Source of the DNA: Corallococcus coralloides DSM 2259
GTDB lineage: Bacteria > Myxococcota > Myxococcia > Myxococcales > Myxococcaceae
Direction of reading: 5' to 3'
NCBI RefSeq assembly: GCF_000255295.1
Contig: NC_017030.1
Span: 9,708,328 to 9,772,327, forward strand
Length of the DNA: 64,000 bases
Shown here: piece after piece, positions 47,444 to 55,938 of the stretch
How positions within the stretch are numbered: position 1 is the first letter of the stretch
How the letters are laid out: every line of letters begins with the position of its first letter
The notes under the pieces: generated by a model
The model's input: the letters and a program-made list of their open reading frames with translations, nothing else
Database searches by the model: none
Told to the model about the DNA's origin: nothing
Position numbers and translations under genes: made by a program

Positions 47444-48784
47444 CTAGAATCCGCCCCGGCGCCCGCCGCCCATGCCCCGGCCGCCCCCGCCACCGAGAGG
47501 GCTCGCGCCCGACGGAGCCGGCGAGGAGGGCGTCGCGCCCGCCGGCGAGTTCGCCGCGGTGACGACGAGATCACCGGTCTTCAATTCACCCTCCACGACC
47601 TCCGTGAACGTGCCGTCCGTCATGCCGGTGCGCACGTGCACGGCCACGGGCTGCGGCTTCTGCTCCGGCTGGCGGCGCAGCACATAGACGGTGCGCATGC
47701 CGGCGGGGGCCTGCTGGGCCGGAGCCTGCGCGGCCGCGTCCGGCGACGGCGCCGGGCGGTAGCGCAAGGCCGTATTGGGCACGGAGAGCGCCTGGTCCTT
47801 CTGCTGCGTGACGATGGTCACGTTGGCCGTCATGCCCGGCTTGAGCTTCAGGTCCGGGTTCGGCACGTCGATGACGGCCAGGTAGGTCACCACGTTCTGC
47901 ACGGTGATGGCCTCGTTGCGGATCTGCCGGATGACGCCCTCGAAGGTCTCCCCCGGGAAGGCGTCCACGGTGAAGGTGGCCTTCTGGCCGGGCTGCAGCT
48001 TGCCCACGTCCGCTTCCGCGATGCTGGTGTTGACCTGCATCTTGCGCAGGTCCTCCGCGATGGTGAAGAGCACGGGCGCCTGGAGGGACGCGGCCACCGT
48101 CTGGCCCACGTCCACGCTGCGCGAGATGACGATGCCGTCCGTGGGCGACACGATGGTCGTGTACTTGAGGTTCACCTCCGCCTCGTTGAGCGCGGCCTGC
48201 GCCTGGGCCACCGAGCCCTCCGCGGCCGTCACCTCCGCCTGCCCGTTGGCGGCGGCGGACTCGGCCGTCTCCAGCTCGGACTGGGAGATGAACTGCTGGG
48301 CGCGCAGCTCGCGCGAGCGCACGGCCTGCTTCTTCGCCACGTCCGCGTTGACGCGCGCCTTCTGGAGGTTCGCGCGCGAGGCCGTCATGTTCGCCTTCGC
48401 CCGGTCCAGCGCGGCCTGCACCAGCTGCGGGTCGATGCGGGCGATGACCTGCCCCTTCTTCACCTGGGAGTTGTAGTCGACCATCAGCTCCTGGATGCGA
48501 CCGGAGACCTGACTGCCGACCTGCACCGTCACCAGCGCCGCCACGGTGCCGGTGGCCGTCACCTTGGCCGTGAGCTTCCGGGCCGCGGCGGGGGTCGTGT
48601 CGTAGGTGACGGCGTCCGACTGGCTTCCGGCGCGCATGCGCCAGAACCCCACCGCGCCCGCAACCACCAGGATTGCCAGGACCCAGGCCCAGCGCGGAAT
48701 GCCACGCTTGCGACCCTCGTCCTCATCCAGCTCCACCGGCGCCAGGGCCGGCGCTTCCCGCGGCATCTCGCTCAAGGCCTTCAT
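47444..48784 (-). CDS. macA: MacA-like periplasmic adaptor (RND/HlyD family)
   Basis: A 446-residue membrane fusion protein. A cytosolic N-terminus (28 residues) and one membrane helix (about 31-50) precede the lipoyl-like half motif VQVGSQVSGRIQELMVDYNSQVKKGQVIARID. A coiled-coil hairpin (about 115-205), second lipoyl half (TTIVSPTDGIVISRSVDVGQTV), beta-barrel and membrane-proximal domain follow. The C-terminus is an unusual Gly-rich tail (GGGGGRGMGGGRRGGF). First of four exporter genes, 45 bases after the sensor kinase on the same strand. Confidence 0.9.
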   Translation of the reverse strand: MKALSEMPREAPALAPVELDEDEGRKRGIPRWAWVLAILVVAGAVGFWRMRAGSQSDAVTYDTTPAAARKLTAKVTATGTVAALVTVQVGSQVSGRIQELMVDYNSQVKKGQVIARIDPQLVQAALDRAKANMTASRANLQKARVNADVAKKQAVRSRELRAQQFISQSELETAESAAANGQAEVTAAEGSVAQAQAALNEAEVNLKYTTIVSPTDGIVISRSVDVGQTVAASLQAPVLFTIAEDLRKMQVNTSIAEADVGKLQPGQKATFTVDAFPGETFEGVIRQIRNEAITVQNVVTYLAVIDVPNPDLKLKPGMTANVTIVTQQKDQALSVPNTALRYRPAPSPDAAAQAPAQQAPAGMRTVYVLRRQPEQKPQPVAVHVRTGMTDGTFTEVVEGELKTGDLVVTAANSPAGATPSSPAPSGASPLGGGGGRGMGGGRRGGF

Positions 48785-48829
48785 GCCCCTTATCTACGTT
48801 TTGAAATGTTTCGGCGAATCTCGTCTCTA

Positions 48830-50266
48830 TTACGAAAGATGACCCGCGGCGAGGCGGCCATCCGGTGTGTCCGCCGCTCCCACTCCGGGGAGCACGACCC
48901 GCGCGGTGGTGCCCTGGCCCGGCTGGCTCTCCAGCGTGAGGCGGCCGTGGTGCGCCTCCAGGATGCGGCGCACCAGCGCCAGCCCCAGGCCCACGCCGCC
49001 GGTGGTGCGGGCGCGGCTGCGGTCGGTGCGGAAGAACGGCGTGCCCACGCGCGCCAGGTCTTCTGACTCGATGCCGATGCCCTGGTCCTGGATGTCCACC
49101 TGGAGGCTGTCGCCCTCCGCGCGAGCATGCAGCTTCACGGTGGTGCCGGGCTCCGAGTACTTCCCCGCGTTGTCGAGCAGGTTGTCCAACACGCGCCGCA
49201 GCAGCACGGGATCCGCCTCCAGCGTGGGCAGCGTGCCGTCCACCTGGACCTCCAGCCGGTGCTTCGGCCGGGCGGTGTGGAAGCGGGCGGCGGCCTTGTC
49301 CAGCAGCGCGTTCGCGTCCACGCGCTCCAGGCGCAAGGGAGGCACGCCGCTCGCGCCATCCGTCACCAGCTCCAGGCGGGACGTGGTGAGCACGTCGGAC
49401 ACCAGGCGCTCCAGCTCCGACAGGTCCTCGGTGATGTCGGGCAACAGCTCGCGCGCGGTCTGCGCGTCGCCCTCCGCGGCCAGGTCCAGCGCCACGCGGA
49501 TGCGGGACAGGGGCGTGCGCAATTCGTGCGACACGTTGGCGAGCAACTCCTTCTGCGAGCGCAGGAGCTGGGTGATGCGGCCGGCCATCTCGTCGAAGGC
49601 CTCGGACACCAGGCCCAGTTCGTCCTTGCGGCGCAGCCCCGCGCGCACGTCCAGGCGCCCGGCGCCAAACGCGCGCGCCGCGGACGCCAGCTTCTCCAGC
49701 GGGCCCGCGAGCGTGCGTGCGAAGGCGACGGAGGTGATGGCGGTACACGCCAGCACGAGCCCCACGATGATGGCCGTCTGCCGGTCACCGTCCGGAGGGG
49801 GCGGCGGCGGGGGCAGGGACACGGCGGCATAGACCTGGATGGGGCCCGGGTAGGGGCTCACCACCAGCATGCGGCCAGGGCCGCTGCCAGACCCGGGGAA
49901 CGGTCCACGGGGCCCACTGCGGGTGACGCGCGAGCTGATGGCGGAGAGCTCGTCGGGCCCGAGCGCGGGCGCGGGGTCCGGCCGCGTGTTGCCGAGCAGC
50001 GTCCCGTCCGCGGCGCGCAGGGTGACGCGCATGCCCATGCGCTGCTGGGCACGGTCGAGCGACGCCTGGAGCGCGGCGGGGTCCTTGCGCAGGGTGGACC
50101 ACTCTTCGACGAAGTAGGACAGCTCGTCGTCGAAGCGGTTGCGCCAGGACTCGTTGCGCAGGAGGTCGCGCGCGAGCATGAGCGACACGCCCACGAGGAC
50201 GATCTGGATGACCCCCACCAGGTAGATGCGGGGGAGCAGGCCCATGGGGAGACGGAAGAACCTCAC
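48830..50266 (-). CDS. Membrane sensor histidine kinase of the MacAB operon
   Basis: A 478-residue classical sensor kinase: membrane helix 1 (about 12-33), periplasmic sensor (34-160, with a Pro run just before the second helix), helix 2 (about 163-185), HAMP, and HisKA with phospho-acceptor His247 (LANVSHELRTPLSRI). The HATPase domain shows VLDNLLDNAGKYS, DQGIGIE and GGVGLGLALVRR. The start overlaps the stop of the response regulator. Its position ahead of the exporter genes suggests it senses envelope stress or the exported compound. Confidence 0.92.
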   Translation of the reverse strand: MRFFRLPMGLLPRIYLVGVIQIVLVGVSLMLARDLLRNESWRNRFDDELSYFVEEWSTLRKDPAALQASLDRAQQRMGMRVTLRAADGTLLGNTRPDPAPALGPDELSAISSRVTRSGPRGPFPGSGSGPGRMLVVSPYPGPIQVYAAVSLPPPPPPPDGDRQTAIIVGLVLACTAITSVAFARTLAGPLEKLASAARAFGAGRLDVRAGLRRKDELGLVSEAFDEMAGRITQLLRSQKELLANVSHELRTPLSRIRVALDLAAEGDAQTARELLPDITEDLSELERLVSDVLTTSRLELVTDGASGVPPLRLERVDANALLDKAAARFHTARPKHRLEVQVDGTLPTLEADPVLLRRVLDNLLDNAGKYSEPGTTVKLHARAEGDSLQVDIQDQGIGIESEDLARVGTPFFRTDRSRARTTGGVGLGLALVRRILEAHHGRLTLESQPGQGTTARVVLPGVGAADTPDGRLAAGHLS

Positions 50267-51000
50267 GGCTCCGCCTCGGTCTCGGTGGCCAGCATGTAGC
50301 CGGCGCCGCGGACCGTCTTGAGCAGGCGCGGGTTGCGCGGGTCCACCTCCAGCTTCTGGCGCAGGCGGAAGATGTGCACGTCCACGGAGCGGTCGAAGAC
50401 CTCGTCCGCGCTGCCCTTCACCAGGTCGAGCAGCTGCTCACGGCTGAGGACGCGGCCGGCGCGCTCGGCCAGCACGCGCAGCAGGCTGAACTCGTAGGTG
50501 GTGAGGGACAGCGGCTTGCCGTCCAGGGACGCGCTCAGGCTGCGAGGGTCCAGCACCAGGCGGCCCGCGTGCACGGGGTGGCTGGTGGGGCCCACCTTGC
50601 CGCGAGCGCGGCGCACCTGGGCGCGGATGCGGGCCAGCAGCTCACGCGACGAGTAGGGCTTGGGCAGGTAGTCGTCCGCGCCGGATTCCAGGCCCAGGAC
50701 GCGGTCGGCCTCCTCGCCGCGCGCGGTGAGCATGATGATGGGGACGTCCGTGCGGGTGCGCAGCTCGCGGCAGACCTCCAGGCCGTCGCGGCCGGGGAGC
50801 ATGAGGTCCAGGAGGATGACGTCGAAGGTGTGGCGGGACGTCTGGAGGAGCGCGTCGGTGCCGGAGGCGGAGACGGTGACGATGATGCCGTGCTCCTGGA
50901 GGTAGCGGGCGGTGAGCCGCGCCAGGCGTTCATCGTCCTCCACGAGGAGCACCTGGATGGTGGCTTCCTCGGGGGGCGTGGGGCGTGGGGTCGTCTCCAT
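50263..51000 (-). CDS. OmpR-family response regulator
   Basis: A 245-residue DNA-binding regulator. The receiver domain (about 15-130) has DDE, phospho-acceptor Asp in DVILLDLMLPGRDGL, the Thr switch (IIMLTAR) and YLPKPYSSRELLARI. A winged-helix output domain (about 145-238) has LSLTTYEFSLLRVLAERAGRVLSREQLLDLV and VDVHIFRLRQKLE...IKTVRGAGYML (here LKTVRGAGYML). ATG 51000 is chosen because the upstream frame is non-coding. It heads the TCS/exporter operon running to 43944. Confidence 0.95.
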   Translation of the reverse strand: METTPRPTPPEEATIQVLLVEDDERLARLTARYLQEHGIIVTVSASGTDALLQTSRHTFDVILLDLMLPGRDGLEVCRELRTRTDVPIIMLTARGEEADRVLGLESGADDYLPKPYSSRELLARIRAQVRRARGKVGPTSHPVHAGRLVLDPRSLSASLDGKPLSLTTYEFSLLRVLAERAGRVLSREQLLDLVKGSADEVFDRSVDVHIFRLRQKLEVDPRNPRLLKTVRGAGYMLATETEAEP

Positions 51001-51035
51001 GGGTCGGGTCTCCGCGAGGGATGCGGACCGGAGGC

Positions 51036-51074
51036 AAAAGAGGGCCCGGGCTTCTCTCCGTTGAGTCCGGGCCC
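51036..51074 (-). terminator. Rho-independent terminator of the lipid operon
   Basis: GGGCCCGG (51042-51049) and CCGGGCCC (51067-51074) form a perfect 8-base-pair stem, followed on the minus strand by CTTTTGCC. It lies 130 bases after the stop of the acyl ligase at 51207 and just before the response regulator gene. An outer repeat GCGGACC/GGTCCGC (51023-51084) could form an alternative structure. Confidence 0.65.
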
Positions 51075-51206
51075 CGCGGTCCGCCTCCAGCCGCGACCTG
51101 CAACCTCTCACCCCTACATTTCCAGGGGGCTACGGGCCCATGACGAAATATTACGGACAGAGGTCCGGCGGCACATTCCAGGGGGACGGCCGCAACGGAC
51201 GGAAAT

Positions 51207-52697
51207 TCAGGGCTCGCCGTGCAGCCGGGTGAGCGCCCGCCGGTCCACCTTGCCCGCCGGGGTGCGAGGCAGGGCCTCCAGGAGCCGCAGCGTCCGGGGC
51301 AGCTTGTAGCGGGCCAGCCGGCCCGAGCAGAAGGCCCCCAGCGCCTCCAGGGTGGGGGCCGCACCGGGCCTTGGAACGACGAGGGCGCGGGGGACCTCGC
51401 CCCACTTGGGGTCGGGGACGGCGATGACAGCGACCTCTGAGACGTCGGGGTGGCCAGCGAGGACGCTCTCGACCTCGGCGGGGTGGATGTTCTCGCCGCC
51501 GGAGATGATGAGGTCCTTGGCGCGGCCCTCGATGCGGAAGAGGCCACGGGAGTCGCGGGAGGCCAGGTCGCCGGTGTGCAGCCAGCCGTCCGCGAAGGCG
51601 CGGGCGGTCTCCTCCGGGCGGCGCCAGTAGCCGGCGCACAGGTGGGGGCCGCGAAGGAGCAGCTCGCCCACGTCACCGGGGCGCTGTTCACCGTCGATGC
51701 GCGCTTCGACGTGGAAGAGGGGCACGCCGACGAAGCCCGCGTGGGAGCGCATGACGGCGTCGGGGAGGAAGAAGTTGTTGGGGCCGCCCTCGGTGAGGCC
51801 ATAGCCGGTGCGGAAGGCGATGCCGCGGGCGAAGAAGCGCTCGAAGACGGGGGCGGGACAGGGAGCGCCGCCGCTGATGAGCAGCTTGAGGCGGGAGAAG
51901 TCCACCGAGTCGAAGCGGGGATGCCGCTGCATCTCGATGAACATGGTGGGCACGCCGAACACGAGGTTCACGGAGCCCGAGTCGATGAGGTCGAAGCACT
52001 GCGCCACGTCGAAGGCGCGGCACACGACGGAGGCACCGCCCGCGTACACCAGGGGCAGCGTGAAGACATTGAGGCCGCCGGTGTGGAACAGGGGCGCGTT
52101 GAGCAGGGCCACGTCGTCCTGGGTGAGGCCCCAGCTGACGACGGTGTTCACGGCATTGGCGGTGAGCGAGCCATGCGTGAGCACGGCGGACTTCGGAAGG
52201 CCGGTGCTCCCGCCGGTGGAGCACAGCACCCAGGGAGCATCTGCCTCCAGTTCGATGGAAGGCAGCTCGCCGGACAGGGTCTCGCGGGAGCAGAAGAGCG
52301 GATCCGTCAGGGAGACCCAGTGAGCATGGAGCCGGGGGCGCAGGGCGTCGACCTGGGCGCGGAACTCCGGCCCGAAGCAGATGACGGAGGGGGCGACATC
52401 GGAGAGCAGGCCGTGGAGCTCCTCCACGCCCAGGCGCCAGTTGAGCGGCTGGAGCACGGCGCCCAGCTTGGCGCACGCGAACACGAGGTCCAGAGTCTCC
52501 ACGCCGTTGTAGGCGAGCACCGCGACGCGGTCCCCCAGGCCCACGCCCAGGTCGCGAAGCAGCAGCGCGGTCCGGTGGGCGGAGTCATTCCACTCCGCCC
52601 ACGAGATGCGCCGCCCACCCCGGAGCGAATCAACGAGCGCAGTGCGCTCCGGGGCGAGCGAAGCCCGCCGGGCCAGCCAGTCGTGGACGATGGGCAT
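51207..52697 (-). CDS. AMP-dependent acyl-CoA ligase (shorter paralogue)
   Basis: A 496-residue adenylate-forming enzyme. It has the P-loop-like STGGSTGLPKSAVLTHGS, the A5 motif TGYGLTEGGPNN, the A7 Asp in WLHTGDLASRD and A8 hinge GRAKDLIISGGENIHPAEVE. The A10 Lys is in PRTPAGKVDRRAL. All catalytic residues are present, so it should activate a fatty or aryl acid as adenylate and thioester. In the P-loop motif Ser replaces the usual Gly after PK. It lies 20 bases after the lipase-like lipoprotein and ends the operon. Confidence 0.9.
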   Translation of the reverse strand: MPIVHDWLARRASLAPERTALVDSLRGGRRISWAEWNDSAHRTALLLRDLGVGLGDRVAVLAYNGVETLDLVFACAKLGAVLQPLNWRLGVEELHGLLSDVAPSVICFGPEFRAQVDALRPRLHAHWVSLTDPLFCSRETLSGELPSIELEADAPWVLCSTGGSTGLPKSAVLTHGSLTANAVNTVVSWGLTQDDVALLNAPLFHTGGLNVFTLPLVYAGGASVVCRAFDVAQCFDLIDSGSVNLVFGVPTMFIEMQRHPRFDSVDFSRLKLLISGGAPCPAPVFERFFARGIAFRTGYGLTEGGPNNFFLPDAVMRSHAGFVGVPLFHVEARIDGEQRPGDVGELLLRGPHLCAGYWRRPEETARAFADGWLHTGDLASRDSRGLFRIEGRAKDLIISGGENIHPAEVESVLAGHPDVSEVAVIAVPDPKWGEVPRALVVPRPGAAPTLEALGAFCSGRLARYKLPRTLRLLEALPRTPAGKVDRRALTRLHGEP

Positions 52698-52717
52698 GCC
52701 CGGCGGTTCCTACGTCA

Positions 52718-54706
52718 TCAATCCCGCGAAACGAAGTGCGCGGAGATCTTGTTCCACACCGCCGGGGTGATGCCCATGCTCAGGTGGTCATAGGCCATGC
52801 CCTCCTGCTTCGCATCGGCCGTCTTCTTCGCGGACGTCCAGCCCTGGGTGAGCTGGGTCATCGCCGCGATGCTCGCCTCGAAGAGCACGCCGTCGCTGCG
52901 CAGCGCGGACGTGGTGGACGTCATGCCGTCCGTCTCGAAGGGCTGCGAACCACCCGCCGTGCCGTACAGCACGTAGAGCGACGGCAGACGCGAATCCAGG
53001 CCGTGCTCCGCCAGGCGCGTGATGAACTTGCCGCCCATCTCCATGGCCGCGGCCATGCCCAGGCCGTCCATGATGCGGTACTTGCCGTACATCAGCGAGT
53101 CGTACGCCTCACGGTTCTGGTTCGTGTTGTACGCGTGGTACGCGAAGCACGGCGAGCCCACCGGGTCGAACGCCGTCGTGCGGCACACGCGGTGGTCGCT
53201 GGAGGCCATGTAGCCCGCCGCGATGAACGGGTTCAGCGGGTTGTAGATGAGCTTCGTGTCCAGCCAGGGGAAGTAGCGGTTCTCGTCCGGATCGATGTTG
53301 TCCCACGCGGACGCGCTGCGGTCCGGGATCGGGTACGTGCCGCGCAGGTCATACGCCGCCTGCAGCTGGCCCGGGTACGCCGTCACGTACTTGCCGCTGG
53401 TGTTCACCGCGCCGAAGAGGCTCATGTTGTAGTCGTCGAAGTTGAATGACGACGAGGACAGGCCCTGGTTCGTGTTCAGCGTCTGCAGCGAGCTCGCGTA
53501 GACCGGCGTGCCCGTGCTGGACAGGCCCGTGATGTTCGACAGGTAGATGCGGCGGAAGTAGTCCGGCCACGTGCCGCCGGAATCCTTGCACACGCTCTCC
53601 GCGTAGGGGTTGTTGAACCAGGGCACGCTGTAACCGAACGTCACGCACTGGAACGCGGAGAAGTACGTCCACGGCATCGGGCCACGGCCCACCGGCGCGT
53701 TGGAGGCCGTGCTCGCGATGGTCAGCGTGTGGATGGGGTGGCGGAAGTTCAGGTCGATGCCCTTGTGCGGGCCGGACAGCGGCACGTACACGCGCACCGA
53801 GTCGTCATACGCCGGCACCTGCGACGCCTGCTCCTTCGCCAGACGCTCGAAGAAGCGCGTCGTGCTGAAGCCGCCCCACGTGGCCGCGTTCGCCATCCAG
53901 GGGTCCACCGCCAGCACGCCCTTGCTCCACGCCACCACGTCCACCCGCGCCACGCCCGGGTGCAGCGCCTTCACGCGCTGCACGGCGTTGGCCACGTGGA
54001 TGGCGTGGTTGAAGTTGTCGCCGTGGAACGAGCCGAACGTCACCGCGTACACACAGCGGCCCTTCGACTCCAGGTCCTGCACCATGCCCGTCAGCTGCGC
54101 CGCGCCGCCGTAGGTGCCGCCCGAACCGTTGTTGCCGTTGGGGAACATCCAGACGTTCGCGTCCTGGATGGCGCCGTGCACCAGCAGCGTCGGCGTCAGA
54201 TTGACGTTACAGGTGCGCGCCGCCGTGGCCCGCCCCTTGTGCAAGAGGACGAAGCGCGCCTCCGGCTTGGTGGGGCCAGGGGTGGGACAGGTGGCCCCGA
54301 CCGTCGTGGCACAGCTGTTCCCGTAGTAGAGGTTGAACGCGTTCACCAGCTGCTGGTTCAGCGAGCCGAAGTACGTCTTCAGCGGGTAGTCGCTGGACTG
54401 GAACGTGTCCTGGTCCCGCAGCTTCAGCGTGCGCGGGTTGTAGTACTCCGAGCGGAAGCGCTGCCGGCCCTCCAGCAGCTCGATCTGGCCCCACGACCAC
54501 GAGGGCGGCGTGTACGTGCCCACCACGCGGTAGTTGGTGGTGAAGTTGGTGGGGATGGCGTCGAAGTACGGGGCCAGGTCCGCGTCCAGCGGAGCCTCGG
54601 CCGTGGCGATGGACTCCTGCGCCTGGGGTGCTTCCGCGGGCGGTTCAGCCCCGCAACCTGCCATCAGCAATGCGGCCGTGAGCGACAAACTCCAGGTGCT
54701 TCGCAT
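52718..54706 (-). CDS. Alpha/beta-hydrolase lipoprotein (lipase-like)
   Basis: A 662-residue lipoprotein: signal ending LLMAGC (Cys18) followed by an Ala/Glu/Pro linker. The hydrolase fold begins near TPTLLVHGAIQDANVWMFP (oxyanion HG). The probable nucleophile is Ser in VVAWSKGVLAV, i.e. A-x-S-x-G instead of G-x-S-x-G, as in some Bacillus lipases. The catalytic His is probably in MAYDHLSMG near the C-terminus, and long insertions surround the core. Several Cys pairs suggest disulfides, in keeping with export. ATG 54706 is chosen for the signal peptide. It probably releases acyl groups for the ligases. Confidence 0.75.
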   Translation of the reverse strand: MRSTWSLSLTAALLMAGCGAEPPAEAPQAQESIATAEAPLDADLAPYFDAIPTNFTTNYRVVGTYTPPSWSWGQIELLEGRQRFRSEYYNPRTLKLRDQDTFQSSDYPLKTYFGSLNQQLVNAFNLYYGNSCATTVGATCPTPGPTKPEARFVLLHKGRATAARTCNVNLTPTLLVHGAIQDANVWMFPNGNNGSGGTYGGAAQLTGMVQDLESKGRCVYAVTFGSFHGDNFNHAIHVANAVQRVKALHPGVARVDVVAWSKGVLAVDPWMANAATWGGFSTTRFFERLAKEQASQVPAYDDSVRVYVPLSGPHKGIDLNFRHPIHTLTIASTASNAPVGRGPMPWTYFSAFQCVTFGYSVPWFNNPYAESVCKDSGGTWPDYFRRIYLSNITGLSSTGTPVYASSLQTLNTNQGLSSSSFNFDDYNMSLFGAVNTSGKYVTAYPGQLQAAYDLRGTYPIPDRSASAWDNIDPDENRYFPWLDTKLIYNPLNPFIAAGYMASSDHRVCRTTAFDPVGSPCFAYHAYNTNQNREAYDSLMYGKYRIMDGLGMAAAMEMGGKFITRLAEHGLDSRLPSLYVLYGTAGGSQPFETDGMTSTTSALRSDGVLFEASIAAMTQLTQGWTSAKKTADAKQEGMAYDHLSMGITPAVWNKISAHFVSRD

Positions 54707-54837
54707 GCGGACCTCCGGTGGGTGAAGGGTGCGGCGACAGCGGGCTGCGACAGAAAAAGGACGCACGGGACACACGACGGGCCCCAGGGGCTCCCCGGAA
54801 GGGCCTCGCGTGCTTCACCGCGCGTCAGGAACGCCTG

Positions 54838-55893
54838 CTAGCGGGCGTGCTCCTGCAGGAACGGGACGAGCAGGTCGTGGAACTCCTTCGTCTTCTCCAG
54901 GTGCGGGCTGTGGCCCGTGTCCTGGAGGACGACCTCGCGGTAGCGGCCGCCGTTGGCCGCGTAGCGCTCCATCACCTTGCGCATCTGCGACACCATGGGC
55001 TGCGGCGGATACTGGGCGTCCCCGGGCCAGCCGGGCACCGCGCCCAGCTTGCCCAGGAAGCCGAAGTCGAACAGGGACGTGTCGGAGACGATGGCGTCGT
55101 CCGCGCCGCGGATCCACAGCAGGTCCGGCCCGTTCTTCAGCTCCGCGAAGGAGGAGGTGTTGTACCAGGCCGGCGCCATGGCGTTGTTCATGCCCGTGGT
55201 GCCCGGCGCCACGCCCGGCCAGTTCGGCGACTTCGTGAAGTTGCCCGGGTACAGCTCGTCCGACACGTGCGTGTCCAGCACGGAGTCCAGGAGCTTCTCC
55301 TCGTCCGGGTGGCGGAACGGCGGCTTCACGTAGCAGCCGTTCATCACGTTGCGCGGCGACGTCTGCGACTCCGTGGAGCGGTCCTTGTTCTTCAGCCGCT
55401 GCACGAAGTCCGGGTTGGCCGTGCCGCCGCCGGAGCCCGCGAAGTCCGCCCAGCACGGCGTGCCGTCCGCGTCCTTCGTGCCGCCGAAGCCGTAGGGAGA
55501 CAGCGGCGCCTCCACCACCAGGCCGGCCACGCGCTCCGGGTGGTCGATGGACAGCTGCATCACCATGCCCGCGCCCGCCGAGTGCGCCACGAACACCGCG
55601 CGCTTCAGCGACAGCGTGTCCATCAGCGCCAGCAGGTCATCCGCGAAGTCGCGCATGCCGCGCGTCGCGTTGATGGTCTTCTCCTCCGTGTGCCCGTAGC
55701 CGCGCATGTCCGGCGCGATGCCCCGGAAGCCCTCGGGCAGCGTCTTCATCAGCGACTCGAAGAACGCGGACGAGGAACAGTTGCCGTGCACGAAGATGAC
55801 GGGAAAGCCGTCCTCGCCCACGAGCCGCGCGCGCACCCGGAGCCGCTGAGTGGGGATGTCCCGGATCTCGACCTTCCTGGATGTATCAGCCAT
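54838..55893 (-). CDS. Alpha/beta-fold hydrolase
   Basis: A 351-residue hydrolase without signal peptide: oxyanion motif VIFVHGNCSSSAFF, APDMRGYGHTEE, nucleophile Ser in VAHSAGAGMV (A-x-S-x-G type), acid in WIRGADDAIV and catalytic His in DTGHSPHLEK. The lid region (about 145-235) is long. The family includes esterases, epoxide hydrolases and dehalogenases; Ser as nucleophile favours an esterase/lipase. It is encoded between an acyl ligase (45 bases upstream) and the lipase-like lipoprotein. Confidence 0.88.
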   Translation of the reverse strand: MADTSRKVEIRDIPTQRLRVRARLVGEDGFPVIFVHGNCSSSAFFESLMKTLPEGFRGIAPDMRGYGHTEEKTINATRGMRDFADDLLALMDTLSLKRAVFVAHSAGAGMVMQLSIDHPERVAGLVVEAPLSPYGFGGTKDADGTPCWADFAGSGGGTANPDFVQRLKNKDRSTESQTSPRNVMNGCYVKPPFRHPDEEKLLDSVLDTHVSDELYPGNFTKSPNWPGVAPGTTGMNNAMAPAWYNTSSFAELKNGPDLLWIRGADDAIVSDTSLFDFGFLGKLGAVPGWPGDAQYPPQPMVSQMRKVMERYAANGGRYREVVLQDTGHSPHLEKTKEFHDLLVPFLQEHAR

Positions 55894-55938
55894 GTGCGCG
55901 CTCCTGTTTGCGTTGCTTGAAAGAAGAAAACCCGTGCG